NCBI RefSeq assembly: GCF_900460245.1 | Contig: NZ_UHIP01000001.1 | Location: forward strand, 2,790,001-2,854,000 | Direction of reading: 5' to 3' | DNA length: 64,000 nt | Origin: Vibrio fluvialis | Lineage (GTDB): Bacteria; Pseudomonadota; Gammaproteobacteria; Enterobacterales; Vibrionaceae | Part shown: positions 55,655 to 64,000 of the stretch, in pieces | Layout: each line of letters begins with the position of its first letter | How positions within the stretch are numbered: position 1 is the stretch's first letter | Translations under genes and position numbers: made by a program | The notes under the pieces: generated by a model | The model's input: the letters and a program-made list of their open reading frames with translations, nothing else | Databases searched by the model: none | What the model was told of the DNA's origin: nothing

Positions 55655-56593
55655 ATGATCATCGTAACTGGTGGAGCTGGCATGATTGGCAGCAACATCG
55701 TCAAAGCTCTGAATGAGCGTGGCATCACTGATATTCTGGTTGTGGACCACCTGAAGAATGGCCGCAAGTTTAAAAATTTAGTAGATCTTCAAATCGCAGA
55801 CTACATGGATCGTGACGACTTCCTAACTCAGATCATGGCCGGAGATGACTTTGGCCCTATTGATGCAGTTTTCCATGAAGGTGCTTGCTCTGCCACCACC
55901 GAATGGGATGGCAAATACATGATGCTCAATAATTATGAGTATTCTAAAGAACTGCTACATTACTGCCTTGAACGAGAAATTCCGTTCCTTTATGCCTCCT
56001 CTGCAGCGACCTACGGCGAAACTGATACCTTCGTTGAAGAACCACAATACGAAGGTGCTCTGAACGTTTATGGTTATTCAAAACAGCAGTTTGACAACTA
56101 TGTTCGTCGACTGTGGTTAGACGCTGAAGAACACGGCGAAAAACTTTCTCCAATTACTGGATTCCGTTACTTCAACGTCTATGGTCCACGCGAACAACAC
56201 AAAGGCTCCATGGCGTCCGTCGCATTCCACCTCAATAATCAAATGAATGCGGGCGAAAATCCAAAGCTATTCGCAGGTAGTGAACATTTCAAACGTGACT
56301 TTGTTTACGTTGGTGACGTAGCAGCCGTTAACCTGTGGTTCCTCGACCACAGCGTCTCCGGTATTTTCAACTGCGGCACTGGTAATGCAGAATCATTCCA
56401 TGAAGTAGCTAAAGCCGTCATTACTCATCACGGCAAAGGCCAAGTTGAAACCATTCCGTTCCCAGAACACCTTAAAGGCGCTTATCAGGAATACACTCAG
56501 GCCGATCTGACTAAGTTACGTGCTTCAGGTTGCGATATCGAATTTAAATCTGTCGCTGAAGGCGTCGCAGAATATTTATCGATAATCAATTAA
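55655..56593 (+). CDS. hldD: ADP-L-glycero-D-manno-heptose 6-epimerase
   Basis: A 312-residue SDR enzyme (formerly gmhD, rfaD) that makes the heptose donor for LPS inner core. [18 protein letters not shown] is the NADP site, YGYSKQQFD gives the catalytic YxxxK, and [22 protein letters not shown] residues follow the family. In Vibrio it is the conserved boundary of the O-antigen/capsule locus, opposite rjg. GGAAAG precedes the ATG. ugd follows after 44 bases. Confidence 0.96.
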   Translation: MIIVTGGAGMIGSNIVKALNERGITDILVVDHLKNGRKFKNLVDLQIADYMDRDDFLTQIMAGDDFGPIDAVFHEGACSATTEWDGKYMMLNNYEYSKELLHYCLEREIPFLYASSAATYGETDTFVEEPQYEGALNVYGYSKQQFDNYVRRLWLDAEEHGEKLSPITGFRYFNVYGPREQHKGSMASVAFHLNNQMNAGENPKLFAGSEHFKRDFVYVGDVAAVNLWFLDHSVSGIFNCGTGNAESFHEVAKAVITHHGKGQVETIPFPEHLKGAYQEYTQADLTKLRASGCDIEFKSVAEGVAEYLSIIN

Positions 56594-56637
56594 TCCCATC
56601 TAGTTTTCATTGTATTGAAGCTATAAGAGAGAACACT

Positions 56638-57804
56638 ATGAAAATAGCAGTAGCAGGTACAGGGTATGTTGGCCTGTCCAATGCTTTACTTCTGGCCCAA
56701 CACAACGAAGTGGTTGCTCTGGATATCGTTCAGGAAAAAATTGAGATGCTGAACCGTGGTCAATCTCCGATTGTCGACAACGAAATTGAACAGTTTCTAA
56801 CGGAGAAATCACTCAACTTTACTGCTACCACCGATAAAGAGCTGGCCTATAAAAATGCTGAGTTTGTGATTATCGCCACCCCAACCGATTACGACCCAAG
56901 CACCAACTATTTCAATACAACATCCGTTGAAGCAGTCATCCGCGATGTGATGGCCATTAACCCAACGGCGGTAATGGTCATTAAATCCACCATTCCGGTC
57001 GGTTATACCGAAAAACTCAAGCAGGATTTGAACTGTTCAAACATTATTTTCTCACCAGAATTCCTGCGTGAAGGCAAAGCGCTGTACGACAACTTGTACC
57101 CCTCTCGCATTATTGTGGGAGAAAAGAGTGAGCGCGCCGAAACGTTTGCAAATCTATTGAAAGAAGGCGCAATCAAACAAGACATTCCCGTTTTGTTTAC
57201 CAACTCAACCGAAGCAGAAGCGGTGAAGTTGTTCTCGAACACATATCTCGCCATGCGAGTGGCGTACTTCAACGAATTGGATTCTTACGCAGAAGTTCAT
57301 GGCCTCGATAGCCGCCAAATCATCGAAGGCGTCAGTCTTGACCCTCGAATCGGCAATCACTACAACAATCCATCTTTTGGTTACGGTGGTTACTGCCTGC
57401 CAAAAGATACCAAGCAGCTTCTCGCCAACTACCACGATGTGCCAAACAACATTATTGGCGCTATCGTGGATGCGAACCGTACTCGTAAAGATTTTATTGC
57501 AGACTCTATTATTCAGCGTCAGCCAAAGGTGGTGGGTATCTATCGCCTGATCATGAAAGCAGGTTCCGATAACTTCCGTGCCTCTTCAATTCAAGGCATC
57601 ATGAAACGCATTAAGGCGAAAGGTATCGAAGTGATCGTGTATGAGCCAGTACTTAAAGAAGAGCACTTCTTCCATTCACGTGTTGTGAATGATCTTGAGA
57701 TGTTTAAACAGCAAGCTGACATTATTGTCTCAAACCGTTTAGCGGAAGAGCTCAAAGATGTGGAAGCTAAAGTGTATACACGTGACCTTTTTGGCAGCGA
57801 TTAA
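56638..57804 (+). CDS. ugd: UDP-glucose 6-dehydrogenase
   Basis: A 388-residue NAD-dependent enzyme oxidising UDP-glucose to UDP-glucuronate. It carries [27 protein letters not shown] [14 protein letters not shown], and the catalytic Cys253 in [15 protein letters not shown]. Its product feeds acidic surface polysaccharides and, in some bacteria, aminoarabinose. Its place between hldD and the lipid A genes leaves both uses open; uronate for the repeat unit would fit the asparagine-synthase-like protein. Confidence 0.95.
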   Translation: MKIAVAGTGYVGLSNALLLAQHNEVVALDIVQEKIEMLNRGQSPIVDNEIEQFLTEKSLNFTATTDKELAYKNAEFVIIATPTDYDPSTNYFNTTSVEAVIRDVMAINPTAVMVIKSTIPVGYTEKLKQDLNCSNIIFSPEFLREGKALYDNLYPSRIIVGEKSERAETFANLLKEGAIKQDIPVLFTNSTEAEAVKLFSNTYLAMRVAYFNELDSYAEVHGLDSRQIIEGVSLDPRIGNHYNNPSFGYGGYCLPKDTKQLLANYHDVPNNIIGAIVDANRTRKDFIADSIIQRQPKVVGIYRLIMKAGSDNFRASSIQGIMKRIKAKGIEVIVYEPVLKEEHFFHSRVVNDLEMFKQQADIIVSNRLAEELKDVEAKVYTRDLFGSD

Positions 57805-57830
57805 GACTTCAGTCTAATATTCCTGTACTG

Positions 57831-57860
57831 AACGGCCACCTCTGGGTGGCTGTTGTTTAT
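57831..57860 (+). terminator. hldD-ugd terminator
   Basis: Stem AACGGCCACC / GGTGGCTGTT (one G-T pair), loop TCTG, tail TGTTTATT. Confidence 0.75.
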
Positions 57861-57959
57861 TCATCACGATTGAAAGCTCCATTTTCAATGGCGGCGAACA
57901 GAAAATAGTCGTGTACCGAACTTACCCCCACATTGCTTACTGTTTCCCACTCAGTTAGC

Positions 57960-57968
57960 TGCTATAAT
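57960..57968 (+). promoter_or_regulatory. Extended -10 promoter of the lpxM operon
   Basis: TGCTATAAT is a perfect extended -10 (TGn plus TATAAT), 43 bases before the lpxM ATG. No good -35 is at the usual distance, which an extended -10 can tolerate. Confidence 0.6.
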
Positions 57969-58011
57969 CGGTCACAATTTTACGCAAAAAGCAATCGAAT
58001 CTGAGCCATTT

Positions 58012-58995
58012 ATGCCGTCATCAAACTCCTCATCATCACTACGCAATGACCATGATGATTACGCCTATAATCCGCAGTTCAGTTGGCACTTTCTTCATCC
58101 TCGTTATTGGGGTACCTGGCTGGCAGTGATTTTTGCCTGTCTACTGAGTTTTCTTCCAATATTTTTGAAAAGAGTACTAGCCCAAAGTCTCGCCAAGTTT
58201 GCTGTGAAAGTAAAAAGTAAGGCGAACACTCGGGCACGGGTCAACTTGCATATGTGTTTCCCGGAAAAATCCGTCGATGAGCGAGAAAAGATTCTGCAAG
58301 AGATGTACATCACGTCTGTGATGTTCTTAATCGGATTTGCGTCCACATCACTGCGTAGTAAAGCATGGCTGGAACACAATACAACTATTCGTGGCTTTGA
58401 ACATGTAGAACATGTATTGGAGCGGGGAGAAAACGTTATTCTTCTCGTACCACATACTTGGGCCATCGATATTCCTGCTATTTTACTTGCCTCACGAGGT
58501 CACCCTGTTTCTGCAATGGCAAAGAGCCAAAAGAATAAGGTGTCGGACTGGTTAATGCATAAACAACGTGTTCAATATGGTGGCCGCGTTTACGATCGCA
58601 GCGTCGGAATCAAACCCTTTATCAAATCTGTGCGTAAAGATGGCTATTTGGGGTACTACTTACCTGATGAAGACTTAGGTCGAGAACACAGTGTATTTGT
58701 GGATTTTTTTGCTACGCAGAAAGCAACCATCGCGGGTTTAGGTCGCCTTTCTACACTGAGTAAATCGAAAATAGTACCGCTATTTGCCATGTTTAACAGC
58801 GAAACCGGACAATATGAATTGGATTTCTACCCTGAGCTTCCATTCCCAACCGGAGATGAGCATCAGGATGCGAGAATGATGAACGAATGTATTGAAGACT
58901 ATGTTTCACAACGCCCTGAACAATATATGTGGATTCTTCGACTACTGAAAACGCGCCCAGATTCTGACATCAATCCATATCAAGTTAAACAATAA
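58012..58995 (+). CDS. lpxM: Lipid A secondary acyltransferase, LpxM/MsbB family
   Basis: A 327-residue membrane-anchored acyltransferase. One N-terminal span (about 38-55) is followed by the catalytic HX4D motif (PHTWAID, His148 to Asp153) and GYYLPDEDLG. The family adds a second acyl chain to Kdo2-lipid A. RYWGTWL and the closeness to LpxM support LpxM over LpxL, but Vibrio has more than one paralogue, including the hydroxyacyl-adding LpxN, so the exact acyl donor is uncertain. Two bases separate it from waaL. Confidence 0.85.
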   Translation: MPSSNSSSSLRNDHDDYAYNPQFSWHFLHPRYWGTWLAVIFACLLSFLPIFLKRVLAQSLAKFAVKVKSKANTRARVNLHMCFPEKSVDEREKILQEMYITSVMFLIGFASTSLRSKAWLEHNTTIRGFEHVEHVLERGENVILLVPHTWAIDIPAILLASRGHPVSAMAKSQKNKVSDWLMHKQRVQYGGRVYDRSVGIKPFIKSVRKDGYLGYYLPDEDLGREHSVFVDFFATQKATIAGLGRLSTLSKSKIVPLFAMFNSETGQYELDFYPELPFPTGDEHQDARMMNECIEDYVSQRPEQYMWILRLLKTRPDSDINPYQVKQ

Positions 58996-58997
58996 AT

Positions 58998-60221
58998 ATG
59001 AGTGTAAATCTTTTGAATAAGAAGACCTTTAACGAGGTGGTTTTACTGTTACCCTTCGTATTCTCTTTTGCTTTTATGATTTGGTTTGAAGGGGCAAGTA
59101 AAGTATTAGTGATGACAACGGTAATCTCACTGTTAGGTTTCGCTATTGGTTTCAGAAAAAACTGCAAGACCTTTCTCATTGAAAACTTGTGTAAACCTTT
59201 TCACATTCTTATCTGGGCATTCGCGCTTTTTATCTTTATTCAATCTTTCCTGCATGGCGTCAGCTCCCGAGAAATAAGAGCATTACTTTGCTTATCTCTT
59301 ATCGCACTTTATTTCCCTTTTTGTGCGATTAAGCCTGTTTACTACCGGGCCATTATAGCTCTCGGGTGTGTGACGGTTTTTGCCAACAGCATTTATTTGA
59401 ATATTGTACTGGGACTCAGCCGTGAATCCGGAGTAATAAACCCAATCCCTTACGCTGGAATAACTGCCCTTCTAGCTTTGTTGTCAATTCATTTTTCTTT
59501 AACTTCAAAAAGCATCAATACGAAAATCTTGTTTGGATTTTTTGCAATATTGCCAGTGACTAGCTTGATCCTAACAGAATCTCGTGGGGTGTGGTTAGCC
59601 TTTGCCTGCGCGCTGCTCGTCCTTGTGTTTAATAAATTCAAACTCACACTTAAGAGAATAATTCTTTTTCTGATACTAATTTCTTCTACCGTATTTATGT
59701 TCTCTACCAACTTTGTCGATCAACGTATAGAGCAGACTCGTTATGAATTTGAACAGATTCAACAAGGCAACATGAATACCTCCATCGGTCTGCGACTGCA
59801 AATGTGGCAAGCTGCAATCAAGTTGTCAGAAGGTAACTGGTTATTAGGGTTGGGAACTGAACATTTCAACAAATTAGAGTTGCTCTACCAACAGCAGAAA
59901 GTATCTAAAGCTCTGTATGACTACCATCCACCACACTATCACAATCAGTTTGTCGACAGTGTTGTAAAATCAGGAGTCATCGGGCTTGTTTTTCTATTAT
60001 TCTTACTGTTTATGCCTTTATATCTAGTTAGGCACGTCAATAAAAATGTAAAAAAAATTGTAGGTTCCATAGTTATGCTTTATGTCATTATGGGACTAAC
60101 CGATGCACCATTTTATAATGGGCAAACTTTTATCTTGTACGTACTCTCTATGCTTTTTTTGCTAAACAATACAGCTCAGCCATCGACACAAGCAATAAAT
60201 GTGGAGCCAATCGGTGCTTAA
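58998..60221 (+). CDS. waaL: O-antigen ligase WaaL
   Basis: A 407-residue integral membrane protein with about 11-12 spans and the Wzy_C-type periplasmic loop (about 250-330). The loop has RLQMWQAAIKL and the conserved HPPHYHNQFVDSVVKSGV. WaaL moves the undecaprenyl-linked O-antigen onto lipid A-core. The position amid core genes and the His-rich loop separate it from the locus polymerase at 39840-41168. It is A+T-rich compared with hldD and ugd. Confidence 0.87.
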   Translation: MSVNLLNKKTFNEVVLLLPFVFSFAFMIWFEGASKVLVMTTVISLLGFAIGFRKNCKTFLIENLCKPFHILIWAFALFIFIQSFLHGVSSREIRALLCLSLIALYFPFCAIKPVYYRAIIALGCVTVFANSIYLNIVLGLSRESGVINPIPYAGITALLALLSIHFSLTSKSINTKILFGFFAILPVTSLILTESRGVWLAFACALLVLVFNKFKLTLKRIILFLILISSTVFMFSTNFVDQRIEQTRYEFEQIQQGNMNTSIGLRLQMWQAAIKLSEGNWLLGLGTEHFNKLELLYQQQKVSKALYDYHPPHYHNQFVDSVVKSGVIGLVFLLFLLFMPLYLVRHVNKNVKKIVGSIVMLYVIMGLTDAPFYNGQTFILYVLSMLFLLNNTAQPSTQAINVEPIGA

Positions 60222-61287
60222 GAAATTAAAACAGCTCAATCGAGCTCTACGCAACAAGCATAAAACACTCAAGTTGAGCTATTACTGCCAACGTTACGAC
60301 AAAGCACCACACTCAAAAGTCCAACTCAGAGAAATTAAGTCTCTGGCATTACTACGTTGGGACAACAAGCTTGGCGACGCTATTATGAGTGGCCTACTAG
60401 TAAAATTGCTGCAACAATACCGACCGGATATTCAGGTAACAGTTATAACGCCCGATTTTTGTGCAAACTGGTTTGAAAAATCAACGAGCTGCAACACTAT
60501 TCATTGTGGTAAGCGAAGCGTGGAAACGGCACAATCATTACGAGACTTTCGTGGTCAGTTTGATGCAGTTGTTGAACTAGGAACCAGTTTTGACTTTAAA
60601 GAATTGCTAGCCCTACACGCACTGGGGGCATCCTATAACATTGGATTCAATAAAGAATCACACCCGATTTTCAATGTATGCCTTCCCAAAGAGCATATCC
60701 ATTTTAAGGATCGCTACCTTGCGGTCGCAAAGCTCTTTTGTGATGCACCGGAGTCAACAGAGATTCCACTGATTCCTTACTCAAATTCAACCATTGTGGA
60801 TAAAAGCACAACAACCATCGCTATTAACCTCTTTGGTTCCAGCAAATATCGTCAGTTTTCCAAAACGGAAGCCAACAAGTTGCTTAATCATTGGTTACGC
60901 GATTTCCCTCAAGATACCCTTTACTTGATTCCGGTGCCGGGGAAAATTGAATTTCTGAAAGAACTTTTAGCTGAAATCGATAACCATCGTGTGCAATTGC
61001 TTTGCGAAACACCTTCGCTGGAGTTTTCGCTTCAACTGCTCAGTCAGGTCGACTTGTGTGTCACGCCCGACACCTCCGTGGTTCATATGGCCAGCGCTTT
61101 GAACACACCCATTCTGGCGATTTATGCCGACGACCCTCGCAATTTCCAAGAGTGGCATCCTCTATCAGATAAAGCAGAGGTGGTGTTTAACCCACCAGCC
61201 AAAGACCGAAACGACCGAGTCTATGTGCATGATTTTGAATGGTCAGAGCTAAAGCAAAAGCGCGAATCTCTGCTATCTTCACACTAA
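60214..61287 (+). CDS. Glycosyltransferase family 9 (heptosyltransferase-like)
   Basis: A 357-residue GT9 protein. KSLALLRWDNKLGDAIMSGL is the N-terminal signature, and the C-terminal donor domain has CVTPDTSVVHMASALNTPIL, the ADP-heptose type DTSxxH motif. It probably adds heptose to the LPS core; which position is unknown. The GTG at 60214 is chosen because GGAG lies seven bases upstream; an ATG at 60199 has no ribosome site. It overlaps the waaL end by eight bases. Confidence 0.82.
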   Translation: MLKKLKQLNRALRNKHKTLKLSYYCQRYDKAPHSKVQLREIKSLALLRWDNKLGDAIMSGLLVKLLQQYRPDIQVTVITPDFCANWFEKSTSCNTIHCGKRSVETAQSLRDFRGQFDAVVELGTSFDFKELLALHALGASYNIGFNKESHPIFNVCLPKEHIHFKDRYLAVAKLFCDAPESTEIPLIPYSNSTIVDKSTTTIAINLFGSSKYRQFSKTEANKLLNHWLRDFPQDTLYLIPVPGKIEFLKELLAEIDNHRVQLLCETPSLEFSLQLLSQVDLCVTPDTSVVHMASALNTPILAIYADDPRNFQEWHPLSDKAEVVFNPPAKDRNDRVYVHDFEWSELKQKRESLLSSH

Positions 61288-61361
61288 AAGAGCAAAACGC
61301 TTGTGTTCATTATTCCTCTACCGCCAGAATGAACACAGCATCAAACGAATCGAAGTATCGA

Positions 61362-62408
61362 ATGAAAATTCTAGTGATTGGCCCCTCTTGGGTCGGAGAC
61401 ATGGTGATGTCTCAATGCCTCTATACTCGCATCAAACAACAACATCCCGACGCCGTCATCGATGTCATGGCGCCAGCATGGTGCAAACCCATTCTGGAGC
61501 GCATGCCCGAGGTACATCAAGCGATCGAAATGCCGTTAGGGCATGGTGATTTTAACTTTCTTGGTCGCCGAGCCATCGGTAAGTCGATGCGTGGTCAATA
61601 TGATCAGGCTTATATTCTGCCGAATTCAGCCAAATCCGCGCTGATACCTTGGTTTGCCGACATTCCAGTCAGAACAGGCTGGAAAGGTGAGATGCGTTAC
61701 GGGCTGCTGAACGATTTACGCCCAAATAAAAAATCCTTCCAATACATGACCGAGCGTTATGTAGCCTTGGCACATCCCAAAGCAACCATGGTAGATTCCG
61801 CATCATTGGGCGGCCTCGACGCGTTACCACGCCCAAGTCTGTACATTGATAAAGACGCTCAGCAACAAACTCGCGATAAGTTTGCCCTTCACTCCTCGCG
61901 CCCAGTCATTGGCTTGTGTCCCGGGGCTGAATTTGGACCGGCGAAACAATGGCCGACCGAACATTACGCCGCCGTCGCCGCGGCGATGATCAATGCAGGG
62001 AAACAAGTTTGGCTATTTGGTTCAGCGAAAGACAGTAAAACCACGCAAGCCATTGTGGCCGATCTCAACGACGAGCAACAATCACACATCGTCGATTTGG
62101 CGGGCAAAACCAGTTTGATCGAAGCCGTCGACATGCTGGCCTGCTGCGAGAGCGTCGTCAGCAATGACTCGGGGTTAATGCATGTGGCCGCAGCAGTCGG
62201 TTGCCAAGTGGTCGGGGTGTATGGCTCCACTTCGCCAACATACACGCCGCCTCTGGCAGAGAAAAAAGCCATCATTCATACCGATATTGAATGCAGACCG
62301 TGCTTCAAACGGGAATGTCCGTTAGGCCATTTGAAATGTCTGAAAGATCTCGCTCCGCAGCGTGTCATCAACGCGTTGATGCAATTCGACAACGCAGAAC
62401 AGGAGTAA
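61362..62408 (+). CDS. waaF: ADP-heptose:LPS heptosyltransferase II
   Basis: A 348-residue GT9 enzyme adding the second heptose to the LPS inner core. ILVIGPSWVGDMVMSQCLY, CPGAEFGPAKQWP and SNDSGLMHVAAAVGC are the typical motifs. The frame is open for 41 more codons upstream, overlapping the previous gene, but the ATG at 61362 gives the family start MKILVIGPSW and exactly the E. coli length (348), so it is preferred despite a weak ribosome site. Confidence 0.94.
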   Translation: MKILVIGPSWVGDMVMSQCLYTRIKQQHPDAVIDVMAPAWCKPILERMPEVHQAIEMPLGHGDFNFLGRRAIGKSMRGQYDQAYILPNSAKSALIPWFADIPVRTGWKGEMRYGLLNDLRPNKKSFQYMTERYVALAHPKATMVDSASLGGLDALPRPSLYIDKDAQQQTRDKFALHSSRPVIGLCPGAEFGPAKQWPTEHYAAVAAAMINAGKQVWLFGSAKDSKTTQAIVADLNDEQQSHIVDLAGKTSLIEAVDMLACCESVVSNDSGLMHVAAAVGCQVVGVYGSTSPTYTPPLAEKKAIIHTDIECRPCFKRECPLGHLKCLKDLAPQRVINALMQFDNAEQE

Positions 62409-62416
62409 TTTGAACA

Positions 62417-63670
62417 ATGCGCCTGATCTATACTCTGTTGCTGATTGTCGCTAGTCCATTACTGCTCTATTCATTGTATAAAAAGAAAGTCGGTAAACCG
62501 GCTTTTGGTGCACGTTGGAAAGAGCACTGGGGAATGACACCCAAAGTTAGTTCTCAGAATCCTATTTGGATCCATGCGGTTTCCGTTGGTGAGTCAATCG
62601 CCGCGATTCCCGTGATCAAAGCCATGAAGCAAGCGCAGCCAGATCAGGCGATTGTCGTTACAACCACCACCAGCACTGGTGCGGAACAAATCGCCAAACT
62701 AGGCGACCTGATTGAACATCGCTACATGCCGTTGGACTTTGCTTGGTGTGTGCGCCGCTTTTTGCAAGCCGTTAAACCGTCTCGACTCCTGATCGTTGAA
62801 ACGGAACTGTGGCCGAATACCGTACACACAGTGCATCAACATAACATTCCAATAACCATCATTAATGCTCGCTTATCAGAGCGATCTTGCCTTCGCTATC
62901 AAAAGTTTTCCGCGCTATTTAATCTGATTCGCCCTTACGTTGATCGCATTTTGTGTCAGTACGATAGTGACGCTCAGCGTTTTATTCGCTTGGGTTTTCA
63001 ACCAGAGCAAGTTCAGGTGACCGGCTCGATTAAGTTTGATATTGAAATTGCACCCACGGTACTCGAACAGGGAAGACAGTTACGTGAAGAGCTGGGCTTA
63101 GACCGTCCGGTATGGATTGCCGCCAGCACCCACGATGGTGAAGATGCTATTCTCCTCGACGCTCATCAAGCCCTGCTAGAGCATTTTCCCCAGGCTTTAC
63201 TGATCTTAGTTCCACGCCATCCGGAACGGTTTAATTCCGTCTTTGACCTCTGCATAAAGCGAGAGTTTATAACTTGTCGCAGAACGTTCCCAACACCAAT
63301 GCAACAAGATTGTCAGGTCTACCTTGGCGACACAATGGGCGAGTTACTAACACTACTCAGTGCGGCGGACATCTGCTTTATGGGAGGCAGCCTTATCGGC
63401 GATAAAGTAGGCGGGCACAACTTACTTGAACCAGCTGCTCTCGGAAAACCACTACTCAATGGCCCAAGTTATTATAACTTCAGTGAAATTATGCAATTGC
63501 TGCAGGCCAATGATGCCGTAACTATTTGCGGAAATGCCCAGCAAATAACTTATAATCTCCAGCAATTTTGGACAACTTCCCAACTGCTACAGGTAAAGGG
63601 AGCCAACGCACTGAGAGTCGTTGAGCAAAATACAGGCGCAATTTCTCGTACAATCGCCAATATCGCCTAG
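62417..63670 (+). CDS. waaA: 3-deoxy-D-manno-octulosonic acid (Kdo) transferase
   Basis: A 417-residue GT-B enzyme (KdtA) attaching Kdo to lipid IVA. An N-terminal membrane anchor (about 2-18) precedes GARWKEHWG with the catalytic Glu, IHAVSVGESIAAIPVI, the LIVETELWPNTV segment and the C-terminal FMGGSLIGDKVGGHNLLEPA donor site. It follows waaF by eight bases. In Vibrio Kdo may be phosphorylated by KdkA; that gene is not in the window. Confidence 0.95.
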   Translation: MRLIYTLLLIVASPLLLYSLYKKKVGKPAFGARWKEHWGMTPKVSSQNPIWIHAVSVGESIAAIPVIKAMKQAQPDQAIVVTTTTSTGAEQIAKLGDLIEHRYMPLDFAWCVRRFLQAVKPSRLLIVETELWPNTVHTVHQHNIPITIINARLSERSCLRYQKFSALFNLIRPYVDRILCQYDSDAQRFIRLGFQPEQVQVTGSIKFDIEIAPTVLEQGRQLREELGLDRPVWIAASTHDGEDAILLDAHQALLEHFPQALLILVPRHPERFNSVFDLCIKREFITCRRTFPTPMQQDCQVYLGDTMGELLTLLSAADICFMGGSLIGDKVGGHNLLEPAALGKPLLNGPSYYNFSEIMQLLQANDAVTICGNAQQITYNLQQFWTTSQLLQVKGANALRVVEQNTGAISRTIANIA

Positions 63671-63711
63671 AACAACTAAAAGATGGATTTGAATGCAGTG
63701 ATGGTTAACTC

Positions 63712-64000
63712 ATGAACATAAAATTTTTAATCAGAGACTTAAAAATTGAAGGCGTACAGGTGGTAACTGTGCGCCTGGCTAGGCTGCTGCAGGCGAACGG
63801 ACACAACGTACAAATCATCACTCTGTTCGATCACATTGAGTTACCGGAATTAAGTGATTTAAACATCTCTTGTCTGAATATTCCTCAGAACAATAAATGT
63901 GAGAGAGTACTGCTGTCGCATTTTAAATCCTGGTATCAGGACGCTGAGTTTGACTATTTGATTGCCCCACACAGTGAATGTATCAAGTTAATCGCACATT
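63712..64000 (+). CDS. GT4 glycosyltransferase, N-terminal part (cut by window end)
   Basis: An open frame from ATG (63712) to the window edge, 96 residues. It begins MNIKFLIRDLKIEGVQVVTV and continues RLARLLQANGHNVQIITLF, the N-terminal Rossmann half of a GT4 glycosyltransferase, often seen in LPS core loci. It follows waaA by 41 bases with no terminator between. The donor domain is outside the window, so the sugar cannot be inferred. Confidence 0.75.
   Translation, partial: MNIKFLIRDLKIEGVQVVTVRLARLLQANGHNVQIITLFDHIELPELSDLNISCLNIPQNNKCERVLLSHFKSWYQDAEFDYLIAPHSECIKLIAH

Noticed and set aside
1..64000. Insertion sequences, integrases, CRISPR arrays, tRNA or rRNA genes
   Set aside because: None was recognised on either strand; the A+T-rich locus has no transposase fragment that I can support.

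Overview
The window is a stretch of Vibrio chromosome. The gene order crbS, DUF294 protein, epsilon-like exonuclease, acs, aroQ, accBC, prmA, dusB, fis, then purHD and hupA, and above all the hldD (gmhD) to rjg interval holding the surface-polysaccharide genes, is what is known from Vibrio cholerae and relatives. I cannot fix the species from sequence alone; a non-O1 cholerae-clade or fluvialis/furnissii-like Vibrio fits. No IS element, integrase, tRNA, rRNA or CRISPR array was recognised.

Region 1 (1-28365) is conserved core. It holds the end of gppA, the acetate-switch kinase crbS, an MFS transporter, the DUF294/exonuclease pair and acetyl-CoA synthetase (acetate use). Next come aroQ-accB-accC (shikimate and fatty-acid synthesis), prmA, dusB-fis, a chemoreceptor, zntR, purHD, a DUF1481 lipoprotein, hupA, a CNNM/CBS protein, a YbdG-type channel, a DUF416 protein, a 2-hydroxyacid dehydrogenase, a Fe-S uracil-DNA-glycosylase-like protein, and rjg. 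Regulatory sites I could read here include a PurR-like box before purH, a Fis-like box on the dusB-fis promoter, and many intrinsic terminators.

Region 2 (about 28366-55499) is the variable O-antigen/capsule locus and is visibly richer in A+T. wecA (plus) and a 19-gene minus-strand operon (wza to wbuC, about 21 kb) end tail to tail at a shared terminator. The operon encodes export (Wza, Wzb, Wzc), dTDP-L-rhamnose synthesis (rmlBADC), a flippase (Wzx), a polymerase (Wzy), five glycosyltransferases, an asparagine-synthase-like protein, UDP-L-FucNAc synthesis (fnlABC) and wbuC. Its leader has a promoter and an exact ops (JUMPstart core) element on the minus strand, which implies RfaH antitermination. 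Divergently, a small GfcA-like peptide gene and gfcB-gfcC-gfcD homologues form the accessory capsule-secretion module.

Region 3 (55655-64000) is conserved LPS inner core and lipid A: hldD, ugd, then an lpxM, waaL, GT9 heptosyltransferase-like, waaF, waaA run and the start of a GT4 glycosyltransferase cut by the window end.

Read together, WecA would start the repeat unit with GlcNAc-P. Wzx and Wzy would flip and polymerise it, and it could go either to lipid A-core through WaaL or to the surface through Wza-Wzc with the Gfc proteins. Predicted sugars are GlcNAc, L-rhamnose and L-FucNAc plus others, possibly amidated by the asparagine-synthase-like protein.
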